From the NCBI GenBank assembly GCA_030694465.1, contig JAUXYJ010000014.1, positions 1-59,081 of the forward strand: a stretch of 59,081 nt of DNA, written 5' to 3'. The position numbers were made by a program, and so were the translations under genes. How positions within the stretch are numbered: position 1 is the stretch's first letter; each line of letters starts with the position of its first letter. The DNA comes from Deltaproteobacteria bacterium (GTDB taxonomy: Bacteria > Myxococcota_A > Polyangia > Polyangiales > Ga0077539). Positions 26,172 through 34,578 of the stretch are shown here, piece by piece. The notes beneath the pieces are model-generated. The model was given only the letters and a program-made list of their open reading frames with translations. It searched no databases and was not told where the DNA came from.

Positions 26172-27685
26172 ACGGTGATCTCTTCGCGGTCGTGATAGAG
26201 CTGCCGAGCGCGGACGCGGGTCCAGCCGCCATCTTGCAAAATCGTGACAATTCGCTCGATAAATGGCGCTTTGTGCTTCATCGGGAGCTTGATGTTTGCG
26301 ATGAGCATCGAGGCCCACCCGCGGCGCGCCCATTTGGCCAAGAGCGCGGCGACCTCAAGCGGGCGCCACACCATGTCGCAAAAGAGCCAGTCGACCGGCT
26401 GATCAGGCTCCACGTCAAACGCGCTCCCGAGGATGTGCTCGAGCCCGCGGTGGTTCGCGAGCGAGGGCGCCATCTGGCCCGGATCAATCGCGAGCACCTG
26501 TGCCCCGCGTCCGAGCAACACGTGCGTCCATCCGCCCGGGGCCGCGCCAAGATCGACACACCGGTCTCCGCGCGAGGGGCCCTCGCCAAACCAATCGAGC
26601 GCCTCTTCGAGCTTCATCGCGGCGCGCGAGGGCGCTGCCGAGTCCACACGCATGCGCGCTCGGCCTCCGGGGTGCAGCGAGTGCGCGTCGATCGCGGGCT
26701 GCGCCGAGACAACGGCCTCTGTGGCGCTGAGCACACAGACCTGGGCGAGCCACCCGAGCGCGTCGCGTGCAGCGCGCGCGTTGGGCACCCGTCGGTTGGC
26801 CCACGCGAGATCCACCGAAGCAGCCTGCGCGGTCACCGAGCGATCGAGCATATCCGCGATGCGCGCGAAACGATTGGACTCTTCGGAGTCTGCGACCCAC
26901 ACGTGAAGCGCCCAGGGTTTGTCCGGCGCGTCGCGCACCAAGAGCTCACGCAGGGTCTGGGTGACTTGGCGGTCAAGCTCGGTCGCGTGAGTGGTCTTTA
27001 CGATGGCGCGGATGGGCATGGCCTGCCGGGCAAACGTGGCGTCGTGGTAGCCCGCTGGGGCAGCCACGAGGCCGGGCGAAATCACGCGCGCGCCGTCGAG
27101 TTTGCGCGCGATCGAGAGCTCCTCGAGCAGGTCCTGCTCATAGCCCTCGCGGGTCGTAAAGAGCCACTCGCCACGGACGAGCGGAGCGACCGGGCGCGAG
27201 GGGTCTACGGGCTTGAGCGGATAGAGCTTCTTGGGTCCCGCGATGCCTCGGCGCGTCGAGGCGGCCTCGGGCTTGGGCACGTGGGCGCTGAAGCTCTTCG
27301 AGAAGCTCTTTGCGGGAGGCTTGGCAGGGGTCTTTGAGGGGGGCTTGCCGGCAGCCTTCGCGATGGGCTTGCCTGCAGCTTTGCCCGTGGCGCGGCTGGG
27401 CGGAGGCCCCAAACGCTTGGTCTCGGGCGCCTCACTGGGCTTGGTCGAGGGCGTCGCAAACAGCCTACGGGGGGGCTCTGAGGGCGTCGCAAGAGGCTTG
27501 CGGGTGCCACGACCGAACAGCGCGCCCGTGGGCTTTCCCGTGGGCTTTCCCGTGGGCTTTCTGGGCGCGGAGTCCCCGGGAGGGGCTGATTTTTGAGGGC
27601 GATTGGCAGAGGCTGCGCGAGGGGCCGGGGAGGCCTGTCGGGGTGCGCTCTTGGCGTCGCGGCGCTTGGGCGGAGGGCGGTTCAT
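26153..27685 (-). CDS. rlmM: 23S rRNA 2'-O-ribose methyltransferase RlmM-like, with long Lys/Pro-rich N-terminal tail
   Basis: 510 residues. Residues from about 165 resemble RlmM: a THUMP-like part (GEWLFTTREGYEQDLLEEL), then the SAM motif CVDLGAAPGGWTHVLLGRG, VLAIDPGQMAPSL, the catalytic stretch WLFCDMVWRPLEVAALLAKW, IANIKLPMKHK and ARQLYHDREEITV. RlmM methylates the ribose of one C in 23S rRNA (C2498 in E. coli). The first 165 residues are unlike E. coli RlmM: basic, Pro/Lys/Ala-rich and probably disordered, with KPTG encoded three times by a perfect 12-bp repeat at 27525-27560. Such a tail could bind RNA. Located just upstream of the MFS gene, with which it overlaps. Confidence 0.88.
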   Translation of the reverse strand: MNRPPPKRRDAKSAPRQASPAPRAASANRPQKSAPPGDSAPRKPTGKPTGKPTGALFGRGTRKPLATPSEPPRRLFATPSTKPSEAPETKRLGPPPSRATGKAAGKPIAKAAGKPPSKTPAKPPAKSFSKSFSAHVPKPEAASTRRGIAGPKKLYPLKPVDPSRPVAPLVRGEWLFTTREGYEQDLLEELSIARKLDGARVISPGLVAAPAGYHDATFARQAMPIRAIVKTTHATELDRQVTQTLRELLVRDAPDKPWALHVWVADSEESNRFARIADMLDRSVTAQAASVDLAWANRRVPNARAARDALGWLAQVCVLSATEAVVSAQPAIDAHSLHPGGRARMRVDSAAPSRAAMKLEEALDWFGEGPSRGDRCVDLGAAPGGWTHVLLGRGAQVLAIDPGQMAPSLANHRGLEHILGSAFDVEPDQPVDWLFCDMVWRPLEVAALLAKWARRGWASMLIANIKLPMKHKAPFIERIVTILQDGGWTRVRARQLYHDREEITVCGHRK

Positions 27686-27762
27686 GCGAGACTGTGGCGA
27701 GTCTTACCGTGTTTTGCGCGCGAGGTCCCATTGCGCGCGACGAGCGCATCGGTGCGCACCCT

Positions 27763-27806
27763 GCGTCACCGAGTACACAGCGCATGGGGTGTGTACTCGG
27801 TGACGC
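27763..27806. repeat. Perfect 17-bp inverted repeat with 10-nt loop
   Basis: The arms 27763-27779 (GCGTCACCGAGTACACA) and 27790-27806 are exact reverse complements, separated by 10 nt. This is the longest uninterrupted stem seen in the window. It lies in the 223-bp divergent region between rlmM and mfd, immediately before the palindrome at 27809-27826. Candidate roles: operator, leader RNA structure, or part of a mobile repeat. Confidence 0.85.
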
Positions 27807-27808
27807 CA

Positions 27809-27826
27809 CCCGGCGACGTCGCCGGG
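27809..27826. repeat. GACGTC-centred palindrome, copy 3
   Basis: A perfect 18-bp palindrome CCCGGCGACGTCGCCGGG, 2 bp after the 17-bp inverted repeat and about 80 bp upstream of the mfd start. Unlike the other two copies it lies between divergent genes, which argues against a role only in termination. Confidence 0.8.
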
Positions 27827-27908
27827 CAAGACACTCGCGCGCTCTTTTTGCACTTCGCGACGCCCTACGCGGGCACGTCGCTCTGCGATTTGCTATGCGC
27901 ACTTCGTC

Positions 27909-30900
27909 GTGACCGTAGACCCATCCAGCGAGCCCCTCGCCCAGCCCGAAGAGCCCGCGCACACAGCCCCACGCGCGGTGCTCTCACTCGACGCGATCGC
28001 CGAGCAAATTGCCACGCTCGACAGCGGTCGATTGGACCTCTGTGGGGCCCCCTCGGCCAGCCTCGCGTGGCTGTTGGCCGAGAGCATCGTGCGCGGCGCT
28101 CCCCGCGTGTTGGCCATCACACAAGACCTCGACAGCGCGCGAAAGCTGGCCGAAGACATCGCGTTCTTTTTGCGAGCCCGCGAAGACGCGCCCGACGAGG
28201 ACGAAGACGCCCTGCAGGGCGAGGTGCTGGTGCTGCCTGTGCCCGATCACTCGCCCTTTGTCGAGGTCGCGCCCGACCGGGTCGCGGCCATGGGACGTTT
28301 GGCCACGTTGTTTCATATTTCGCAGGGATTGCCCTGGCGTGTGCTGGTCGCGCCCATCGCGGCCATCGCGCGCAAGGTGGTCCCGCGCGCTGCGCTTGGC
28401 GCTCGCTCAGACCTCGTGCAAGCCGAAGAGCTCCTTGACCGCGACGCGCTCGTCACGAGCCTCACCGAGGGCGGCTACCTCCGCGTCCCGGCCGTCGAAG
28501 ACCCCGGAACCTTCGCCGTCCGCGGCGCAGTCCTCGATGTGTGGGCCCCCGCTTGCACGCACCCCGCGCGCATCGAGCTCGACGAAGAGCTCGTAGTGTC
28601 CATCAAGCTCTTTGACCCCGACGGGCAACGGACGATCCGCAAGGTCCGCGAGCTGTATCTTCACCCCGTCCGCGAAGCTCTCTTGGGCGAGCCCGAAAAA
28701 CGCCACGCCAACGACGCGATCACGGCCCTGTGCGAGGCCGCAGACGTCGCCCACGTCAAGCAAGTGCGCTTGCTCGACGATGTCCTCGCGGGCCGGGGTT
28801 TCTACGGCTCCGATGGCTATCTTCCTGCGTATTATCCAGCACTTGAGAGCGTCTTTGACTACCTCCCGCGCGAGATCCGGGTTGTGCTTGAAGACCCCTC
28901 GCGCTGTGCCCGCGCCCTGCGCGAAGAGACCGAGAGGGCTCTGCGTGATCGCCGCGCCCGGATCGAAGCCCGCGTCCCCTGCTTTGAGCGCGAGCAGCTC
29001 TACTTTGACGAGCGCGCCACGGTAGACAGCCTGACGGCGTGCCCACTGGTGTTGGCACACTCGCTGGTCGTGCGCGGAGAACCAGACCCAGATTCACCTG
29101 CAAATTTGCTAGAATTTATCCCGCCAGGGACGCACGCCTTAGACCTCGGCGCAGAGTCTCTGGATCGCCTCGCGCAAGAGATCCGCACCGTTCGCAATGA
29201 GCGTGGACGCAACGACGCGCTCTTGCCCCTGGTCGACCACTGTCAGTACTGGCACAGCGAGAACTACCGCGTGCTCGTGACCGGCCGCACAGCGACTCAG
29301 GCCGAGCGCGTCGCGGCGCTCTTGCGTGCACATTCGCTGCAGGCACGGCTGCAGCTCGCGCCCTTGTCGATGTCTCAAGCGCTTGACGAACTGCACACGA
29401 TTGACGTGCGTGTGGGATCCCTTTCGTCTGGATTTGTCCTGCCTTCGCGACGCATCGCGGTGGTCACCGAAGAAGAGATCTTTGGCGCTCGCGCTCACCG
29501 CGCCAAACGCACACACAGCAAAGAGCGCAACAAGACCAAGGCGTTCTTGGACGACCTGCGGGCCCTCGCGGTGGGCGACTACGTGGTGCACACAGACCAC
29601 GGGATCGGGCGCTATTTGGGTCTCGAACACCGCAAGCTCGGGATCCACGAAGCGGACCTCTTGCTCATCGAGTACGCGGGGGGCGACCGGTTGTTCTTGC
29701 CCGTGACGCGGCTCAACCAGATCCAAAAATGGTCTGGCGCCGAGGGCTCTCCCAAGCTCGATCGCCTCGGCGGAACGTCATTTTCTCGCAGCAAAGCCAA
29801 GGTCGAACGCGAAGTTAAGCAAATGGCCGACGAGCTCTTGCGCTTGTACGCCGAGCGCAAAGCAAACCCAGGGCGCACGTTTGCAAAGCCCGACCTGAGC
29901 TACCGCGAGTTCGAAGCGACGTTTCCGTTCGAAGAGACCGACGATCAATTGCGCGCGATCGAGGACGTACTCGGTGACCTCCAAGATCCCATGCCCATGG
30001 ACCGCTTGGTCTGTGGCGACGTGGGCTTTGGCAAGACCGAGGTGGCAGTGCGCGCGGCGTTTTTGGTCGCATCCCAGGGCGCCCAGGCCGCAGTGCTCTG
30101 CCCCACGACCGTGCTCGCTCAGCAGCATTTTCGCACATTTTCTGAGCGCCTGAGCTCGTACGGCCTCGAGGTCGGCGTGCTCTCGCGCTTTGTGAGCCCC
30201 GCCCGCCAGCGCGACACGCTCGACAAGCTCAAGCGCGGCCGCATCGACGTGCTCGTGGGCACACATCGGTTGCTCAGCAAAGACGTGCACTTCAAAGACC
30301 TCGGGCTGCTCGTCGTCGACGAAGAGCAGCGCTTCGGAGTGACCCACAAAGAGCGCATCAAGCAGCTCCGCGCGCGACTCGATGTGCTCACGCTGAGCGC
30401 GACGCCCATTCCGCGCACGCTTCAGATGGCTGTCTCGGGACTGCGTGAGCTCTCACTGATCACGACACCCCCCGTCGATCGCCGCGCAGTGCGCACGATT
30501 GTCTCAAGCGAAGACCCCGCACTCGTCCGCGAGAGCATCGCGCGTGAGCTCTCGCGCGGAGGCCAGTGCTTCTATGTGTACAACCGCATCGAGGGCCTCT
30601 ACGAGCGCGCCGAACGCCTGCAAAAACTCTTGCCAACCGCGCGCATCGCCGTGGCCCATGGGCAGATGAGCGCCGAGGCTCTCGAGACCGTGATGACCGA
30701 TTTTGTCGAGGGCCAGTACGACGTACTTTGCTCCACCGCGATCATCGAGAGCGGCATTGATATCCCCCGCGCCAACACCATGATTGTCGACCGCGCAGAC
30801 CTCTTTGGGCTCTCGCAGCTCTACCAAATCCGAGGCCGCGTGGGGCGCTCTCGTGAGCGCGCGTACTGCGTGCTCTTGGTGCCGCCGCCCTCTAAAATGA

Positions 30901-31553
30901 CCGACGACGCGCGCAGCCGCATCGAGGCCATCGAGAAGTTCACAGAGCTCGGCGCGGGCTTTCATGTGGCGCAGCTCGACATGGAGCTCCGTGGCGCCGG
31001 AGACCTCTTGGGCGCAGAGCAAACAGGCAGCGTCGCGCAGGTCGGGTTTGACCTCTATGTGCAAATGTTAGAGAGCGCGATCGCCGAGCTCAAGGGCCAG
31101 CCGGTTGTGACGCAAATCGAGCCTGACCTGTCTTTTGACACACCGTTTTATCTTCCGGCCGAGTACATCGAAGAGGTCGGGCTGCGGTTGTCCATGTACA
31201 AGCGCCTCGCGTGCGCACATGACGAAGACGACATCGCAGAGATCGCCAACGAGATGGAGGATCGCTTCGGAGTCGCCCCGGGTCCGGCCCGCGTTCTCTT
31301 TCGCGTGATGGCGGTCAAAGCCCGATTGCGCCCCCTGCGTGCGCTCGGAATCGAGGCCAACCGAGAGCGCGTGGTCGTGCATCTCCGCGAGGATTCGCCG
31401 GTCGATGGCGACCAAATCGCCGCGCTCTGCAGCAAACGTGGCTCGCTCTGGAAGCTCACCCCAGACCTGCGCTTGTCACGCAAGTTTGGCAGCGAGTACG
31501 GGCTCGCAAATGCAGAGCGCGTGCTGACCGAGCTCGAAGCGATCATGCACTGA
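27909..31553 (+). CDS. mfd: Transcription-repair coupling factor Mfd
   Basis: 1214 residues, about the usual length, from GTG 27909. Mfd removes RNA polymerase stalled at DNA lesions and recruits UvrA. The N-terminal UvrB-like part spans about 1-350. The CarD-like RNAP-interaction domain lies near 550-610 (VGDYVVHTDHGIGRYLGLEH). Helicase motifs follow: Walker A VCGDVGFGKTEVAVRAA at about 700, DEEQRFG at about 805, TLSATPIPRTLQMAVSG, and motif VI QIRGRVGRSRERAYC. The C-terminal TRCF domain is at about 1080-1200. All motifs are intact. The upstream region holds two inverted repeats (27763-27826). Confidence 0.97.
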   Translation: MTVDPSSEPLAQPEEPAHTAPRAVLSLDAIAEQIATLDSGRLDLCGAPSASLAWLLAESIVRGAPRVLAITQDLDSARKLAEDIAFFLRAREDAPDEDEDALQGEVLVLPVPDHSPFVEVAPDRVAAMGRLATLFHISQGLPWRVLVAPIAAIARKVVPRAALGARSDLVQAEELLDRDALVTSLTEGGYLRVPAVEDPGTFAVRGAVLDVWAPACTHPARIELDEELVVSIKLFDPDGQRTIRKVRELYLHPVREALLGEPEKRHANDAITALCEAADVAHVKQVRLLDDVLAGRGFYGSDGYLPAYYPALESVFDYLPREIRVVLEDPSRCARALREETERALRDRRARIEARVPCFEREQLYFDERATVDSLTACPLVLAHSLVVRGEPDPDSPANLLEFIPPGTHALDLGAESLDRLAQEIRTVRNERGRNDALLPLVDHCQYWHSENYRVLVTGRTATQAERVAALLRAHSLQARLQLAPLSMSQALDELHTIDVRVGSLSSGFVLPSRRIAVVTEEEIFGARAHRAKRTHSKERNKTKAFLDDLRALAVGDYVVHTDHGIGRYLGLEHRKLGIHEADLLLIEYAGGDRLFLPVTRLNQIQKWSGAEGSPKLDRLGGTSFSRSKAKVEREVKQMADELLRLYAERKANPGRTFAKPDLSYREFEATFPFEETDDQLRAIEDVLGDLQDPMPMDRLVCGDVGFGKTEVAVRAAFLVASQGAQAAVLCPTTVLAQQHFRTFSERLSSYGLEVGVLSRFVSPARQRDTLDKLKRGRIDVLVGTHRLLSKDVHFKDLGLLVVDEEQRFGVTHKERIKQLRARLDVLTLSATPIPRTLQMAVSGLRELSLITTPPVDRRAVRTIVSSEDPALVRESIARELSRGGQCFYVYNRIEGLYERAERLQKLLPTARIAVAHGQMSAEALETVMTDFVEGQYDVLCSTAIIESGIDIPRANTMIVDRADLFGLSQLYQIRGRVGRSRERAYCVLLVPPPSKMTDDARSRIEAIEKFTELGAGFHVAQLDMELRGAGDLLGAEQTGSVAQVGFDLYVQMLESAIAELKGQPVVTQIEPDLSFDTPFYLPAEYIEEVGLRLSMYKRLACAHDEDDIAEIANEMEDRFGVAPGPARVLFRVMAVKARLRPLRALGIEANRERVVVHLREDSPVDGDQIAALCSKRGSLWKLTPDLRLSRKFGSEYGLANAERVLTELEAIMH

Positions 31554-31572
31554 GCCGCTCGCGAGCGAGCCC

Positions 31573-33339
31573 TTAGTTTCCGTCGGCCTCAAGCTCTGCG
31601 AAGAGATTGTGCAGCACCGGAACGGGCCGAAGATCGTCGGCGAGTTTGACCGCATCCGCCATCAATCCCTGCTCAATTTGCGCCATTTCGGCGCCCAATT
31701 GCCCCACGGATTGCTGCACTTGCCCGCTCTCGTCTTCGGCCGCTTGCGACAGCTTCGCGAGCTGCGAGCGCAGCGCCTCGATCTGAAAGTTAACGTCTTG
31801 CACCTCGCGCTCTTTGGCCTCGAGCCAGGCGACCGCGCGCTGGTGCTCATGCATCGCGCGCCCAAGGTTCTCAAGCGCCTCGAGCCCTGCACGATACAGC
31901 TGCGTAAGCTCCGCAGTGGGCGCTGCCGGCGAAGACACCACCTTCGAGTGAATCTGCGCAAACGGGGTCCCGCCCCGCGCGAGCACGTGCTGGTACTCAT
32001 CGCGCACTTGTTTGGCCCGCGCGATCTCTTCGCGCACGCGCGATTGATCCTGGCCCAGCGTGTCCATCGCGCGCCCAAAGCGCCCCTGCGCTTCGCGAGA
32101 TTGCGTGTGAATGGCCTCGATTTTCATCTGTTCGCGCAGTGAGCGCTGGCGCTGCTCACCCATCCGCGTGACCGCCGTACGGACACGATCCAAGAGCGAA
32201 GACAGCTCTGGCTTGCTGCGCCCACCCGGATACGCGCGGTCCATCATCTGCGAGAAGATTTGCACGCGTCGCTCCCAGCGCTCGAACGTCGCCGGGGCGA
32301 GCGTCCCTTTGCGCGCGGCCGCCCCACGCGCCTGCCCAAGGGGCCCCTCAAGCGAAGGCACCGCCGGGCGCGACGTCGGGGGCGGAGGCACACGCCGCGC
32401 GACCTGAGGCCTGGGGATCTGGGCCGCAATCGCGCTGAGCTCTTTGATCACCGCGTGCGCATCGACGGGGCGTTTTGCTGGGTCTTTCTCGAGCAGCCGC
32501 AAGATCAAGGTGTCCAGCGCCTTCGGGATATCTGGCACGTGTTTGCTCGGCGCGACGGGCACCTCGCGCAGGTGCTTGAGCAAGAAGCCCGAGATGTCGT
32601 TGGCCTCAAACGGGAGCCTGTTGGTGACGATCTGGTAGAGCATCACGCCGATGGCGTACAGGTCGGCCGAGGGCCCCGCGTCGATGCTCGTGATGCGCTC
32701 GGGGGCCATGTACTGCGGCGTCCCAAAGACCTCGCCCGCGCCCGTCAACCGAGGATCGTGCATCGATCGAGCGATGCCGAAATCCAAGATTTTCATGTGG
32801 TCTGAGCCATCTTCGAGGCGCACCACGAAGAGATTGTCGGGCTTGAGGTCGCGGTGGACGACCTCGAAATCGTGCGCGCGCGCGAGGCCATCGAGCGTCT
32901 GCAGCATGAGATCAATCCCGCGTGCCAGCGGGACCTGCCCCTGCTCAAAGACGCTCTCAAGCGACTCGCCCGACAGGTACTCCATCACGAGATATTGCGT
33001 GCCATCCTCGGTCTCGCCCGAGTCCATGATCTCGATGATGTGTGGGTGCGCGAGGCGCTTAGCGCTTGTCGCTTCTCTGCGAAATCGCTCACGAAGCTTC
33101 TGATCCTTCGCGAGCTCTTTGCGAAAGATCTTGATCGCGACGGGCTTGCCGTCCAGGGCTGTGCGTGCCGCGTAGACCATCGCCATCCCGCCCTCACCCA
33201 AGAGCGATTCGATGCGATAGCGCCCACCGATGAGCCGCCCAATGTTGGGATCCGGCGCCTCGTTTAGCTCTGCTCGATCGATGAAGCAGTGGGTGTTCTC
33301 GTCGGGATAACGCAGACCACAAGTAGGACAGATCTTCAT
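31573..33339 (-). CDS. Ser/Thr protein kinase with N-terminal zinc ribbon and C-terminal coiled coil
   Basis: 588 residues from ATG 33339; the open frame to 33447 has no further recognisable domain. A short Cys motif opens the protein (MKICPTCGLRYPDENTHC). The kinase domain covers about 35-305: Gly-loop LLGEGGMAMVYAA, Lys in VAIKIFRKE, catalytic loop VVHRDLKPDNLFV, DFGIARS, and YMAPE. After a Pro-rich linker (about 310-345) a helical region follows to the end, with coiled-coil-like stretches (QVRDEYQHVLARG; LEAKEREVQDVNFQIEAL). No membrane segment, so it is probably cytoplasmic; its substrates are unknown. Converges with mfd across only 19 bp. Confidence 0.93.
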   Translation of the reverse strand: MKICPTCGLRYPDENTHCFIDRAELNEAPDPNIGRLIGGRYRIESLLGEGGMAMVYAARTALDGKPVAIKIFRKELAKDQKLRERFRREATSAKRLAHPHIIEIMDSGETEDGTQYLVMEYLSGESLESVFEQGQVPLARGIDLMLQTLDGLARAHDFEVVHRDLKPDNLFVVRLEDGSDHMKILDFGIARSMHDPRLTGAGEVFGTPQYMAPERITSIDAGPSADLYAIGVMLYQIVTNRLPFEANDISGFLLKHLREVPVAPSKHVPDIPKALDTLILRLLEKDPAKRPVDAHAVIKELSAIAAQIPRPQVARRVPPPPTSRPAVPSLEGPLGQARGAAARKGTLAPATFERWERRVQIFSQMMDRAYPGGRSKPELSSLLDRVRTAVTRMGEQRQRSLREQMKIEAIHTQSREAQGRFGRAMDTLGQDQSRVREEIARAKQVRDEYQHVLARGGTPFAQIHSKVVSSPAAPTAELTQLYRAGLEALENLGRAMHEHQRAVAWLEAKEREVQDVNFQIEALRSQLAKLSQAAEDESGQVQQSVGQLGAEMAQIEQGLMADAVKLADDLRPVPVLHNLFAELEADGN

Positions 33340-33526
33340 GACACGCTCAGCGCTACAGTGACTTGTCAGAACGAAGGTACAGACCATCCCACGACCCGTC
33401 GCGCGATTGCCCACACATCCAGCGTACTTTACGCGGCTGACAGCCACGGCGAATGTACCATCGCCACGGTGGCGCTACACAAGACTCGCGACGCCAAACC
33501 GCACTTCGACTCAAGTCCAGAGATCC

Positions 33527-34477
33527 ATGCAACCACCCAGCACCACGACGCCTGAGAGCTTCGAACACATTGTCACCCGCGACGAGGCCAAGCAGACGCT
33601 CGCCGCGGTCGTCCGAGGTCAAATCTCATTGCCGTGGGAGCGTGTCCGCGAGCTCATCCGCCGCGGCCGCGTGGCGGTCAACGACGCTCCCGTGCTTGAC
33701 CCCGCCCTGAGGCTCCCAGAGGGCAGCAAGGTCACCCTCGGCAAGCCCGCGCGACGCCTCGATCGTCCCACCAATGACCTCATCGATTCGCAGATTGTCC
33801 ACTGCGACGAGCACCTCATCGTGGTCAACAAACCCTCGGGGATCAGCACCGTCCCATTCGACGAAAAAGAGCGCGGAACGCTCGTCGATCGTGTCGGACA
33901 CTGGCTCCATCACCGCCGCGGAGTCCCCACCAGCGCGCCGCTCTTTGTGGTCCATCGCATTGACAAAGAGACCTCGGGGCTCGTCGTGTTTGGTCGCACA
34001 TGGTTGGCCAAACGACACCTCGCGGGGCTCTTTCGCGCACACACGATCGAGCGAAGGTACCTCGCGCTCGTGCACGGCTGGATGACCACCGAGCGACAGA
34101 CCATGGACAGCGTGCTCGTCGAAAACCGTGGAGACGGCCTGCGCGGAAGCGCGCGTGGGGGCAAAGTCAACGGCCAACGCGCGATCACGCACGTCACGAT
34201 GCGCGAGCGCCTCGTGCAGCCAGCGACGCTCTTGGAGTGCTCTCTTGAGACGGGCCGCACGCACCAGATCCGAATTCACCTCGCCGAGGCAGGGCACCCG
34301 CTCTTGGGTGAGCGTGTGTACAACCGACACTTCAACGTGCAGATCGAGGCCCCCCGGCTCATGTTGCACGCATTTTTACTGGGATTTTCGCACCCTTCGC
34401 GCCCCGAAGAGACCCTGCGCTTTGAGTGCGAGCCCCCCGAGGATTTCGCCACGAGGCTCACACAGCTACGGGACTGA
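33527..34477 (+). CDS. RluA-family RNA pseudouridine synthase
   Basis: 316 residues from ATG 33527. An N-terminal S4-like segment (VRELIRRGRVAVNDAPVLDP) is followed by the pseudouridine synthase domain: IVVNKPSGISTVPFD at about 105, the catalytic Asp block FVVHRIDKETSGLVVFGRT at about 145, YLALVHGWM, and LETGRTHQIRIHLAEAGHPLLG. These enzymes isomerise specific uridines in rRNA or tRNA. Which site cannot be told. It diverges from the kinase gene with about 190 bp between their starts. Confidence 0.93.
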   Translation: MQPPSTTTPESFEHIVTRDEAKQTLAAVVRGQISLPWERVRELIRRGRVAVNDAPVLDPALRLPEGSKVTLGKPARRLDRPTNDLIDSQIVHCDEHLIVVNKPSGISTVPFDEKERGTLVDRVGHWLHHRRGVPTSAPLFVVHRIDKETSGLVVFGRTWLAKRHLAGLFRAHTIERRYLALVHGWMTTERQTMDSVLVENRGDGLRGSARGGKVNGQRAITHVTMRERLVQPATLLECSLETGRTHQIRIHLAEAGHPLLGERVYNRHFNVQIEAPRLMLHAFLLGFSHPSRPEETLRFECEPPEDFATRLTQLRD

Positions 34478-34510
34478 CGCAGAGCTCGCACGTGCGCTTC
34501 GCGCCAACGC

Positions 34511-34543
34511 AAAAGAGAGCGAACCCCCTAAGGATTCACTCTC
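34511..34543 (-). terminator. Intrinsic terminator for the vWA gene
   Basis: On the minus strand, GAGAGTGAA (34543-34535) pairs with TTCGCTCTC (34523-34515) as a 9-bp stem including one G-U pair, with an 11-nt loop, followed directly by TTTT (34514-34511). It starts about 36 bp after the stop of the gene at 34579. On the plus strand the same stem has a C-A mismatch and no following T-run, so it should act mainly on minus-strand transcripts. Confidence 0.65.
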
Positions 34544-34578
34544 TCACGCCGGCCCACTGGCTTGTGTTACCCCAGTGC

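Noticed and set aside
31556..31567. 12-bp palindrome CGCTCGCGAGCG between mfd and the kinase
   Set aside because: Short stem, no T-run and near-random expectation in GC-rich DNA; insufficient for a terminator call.
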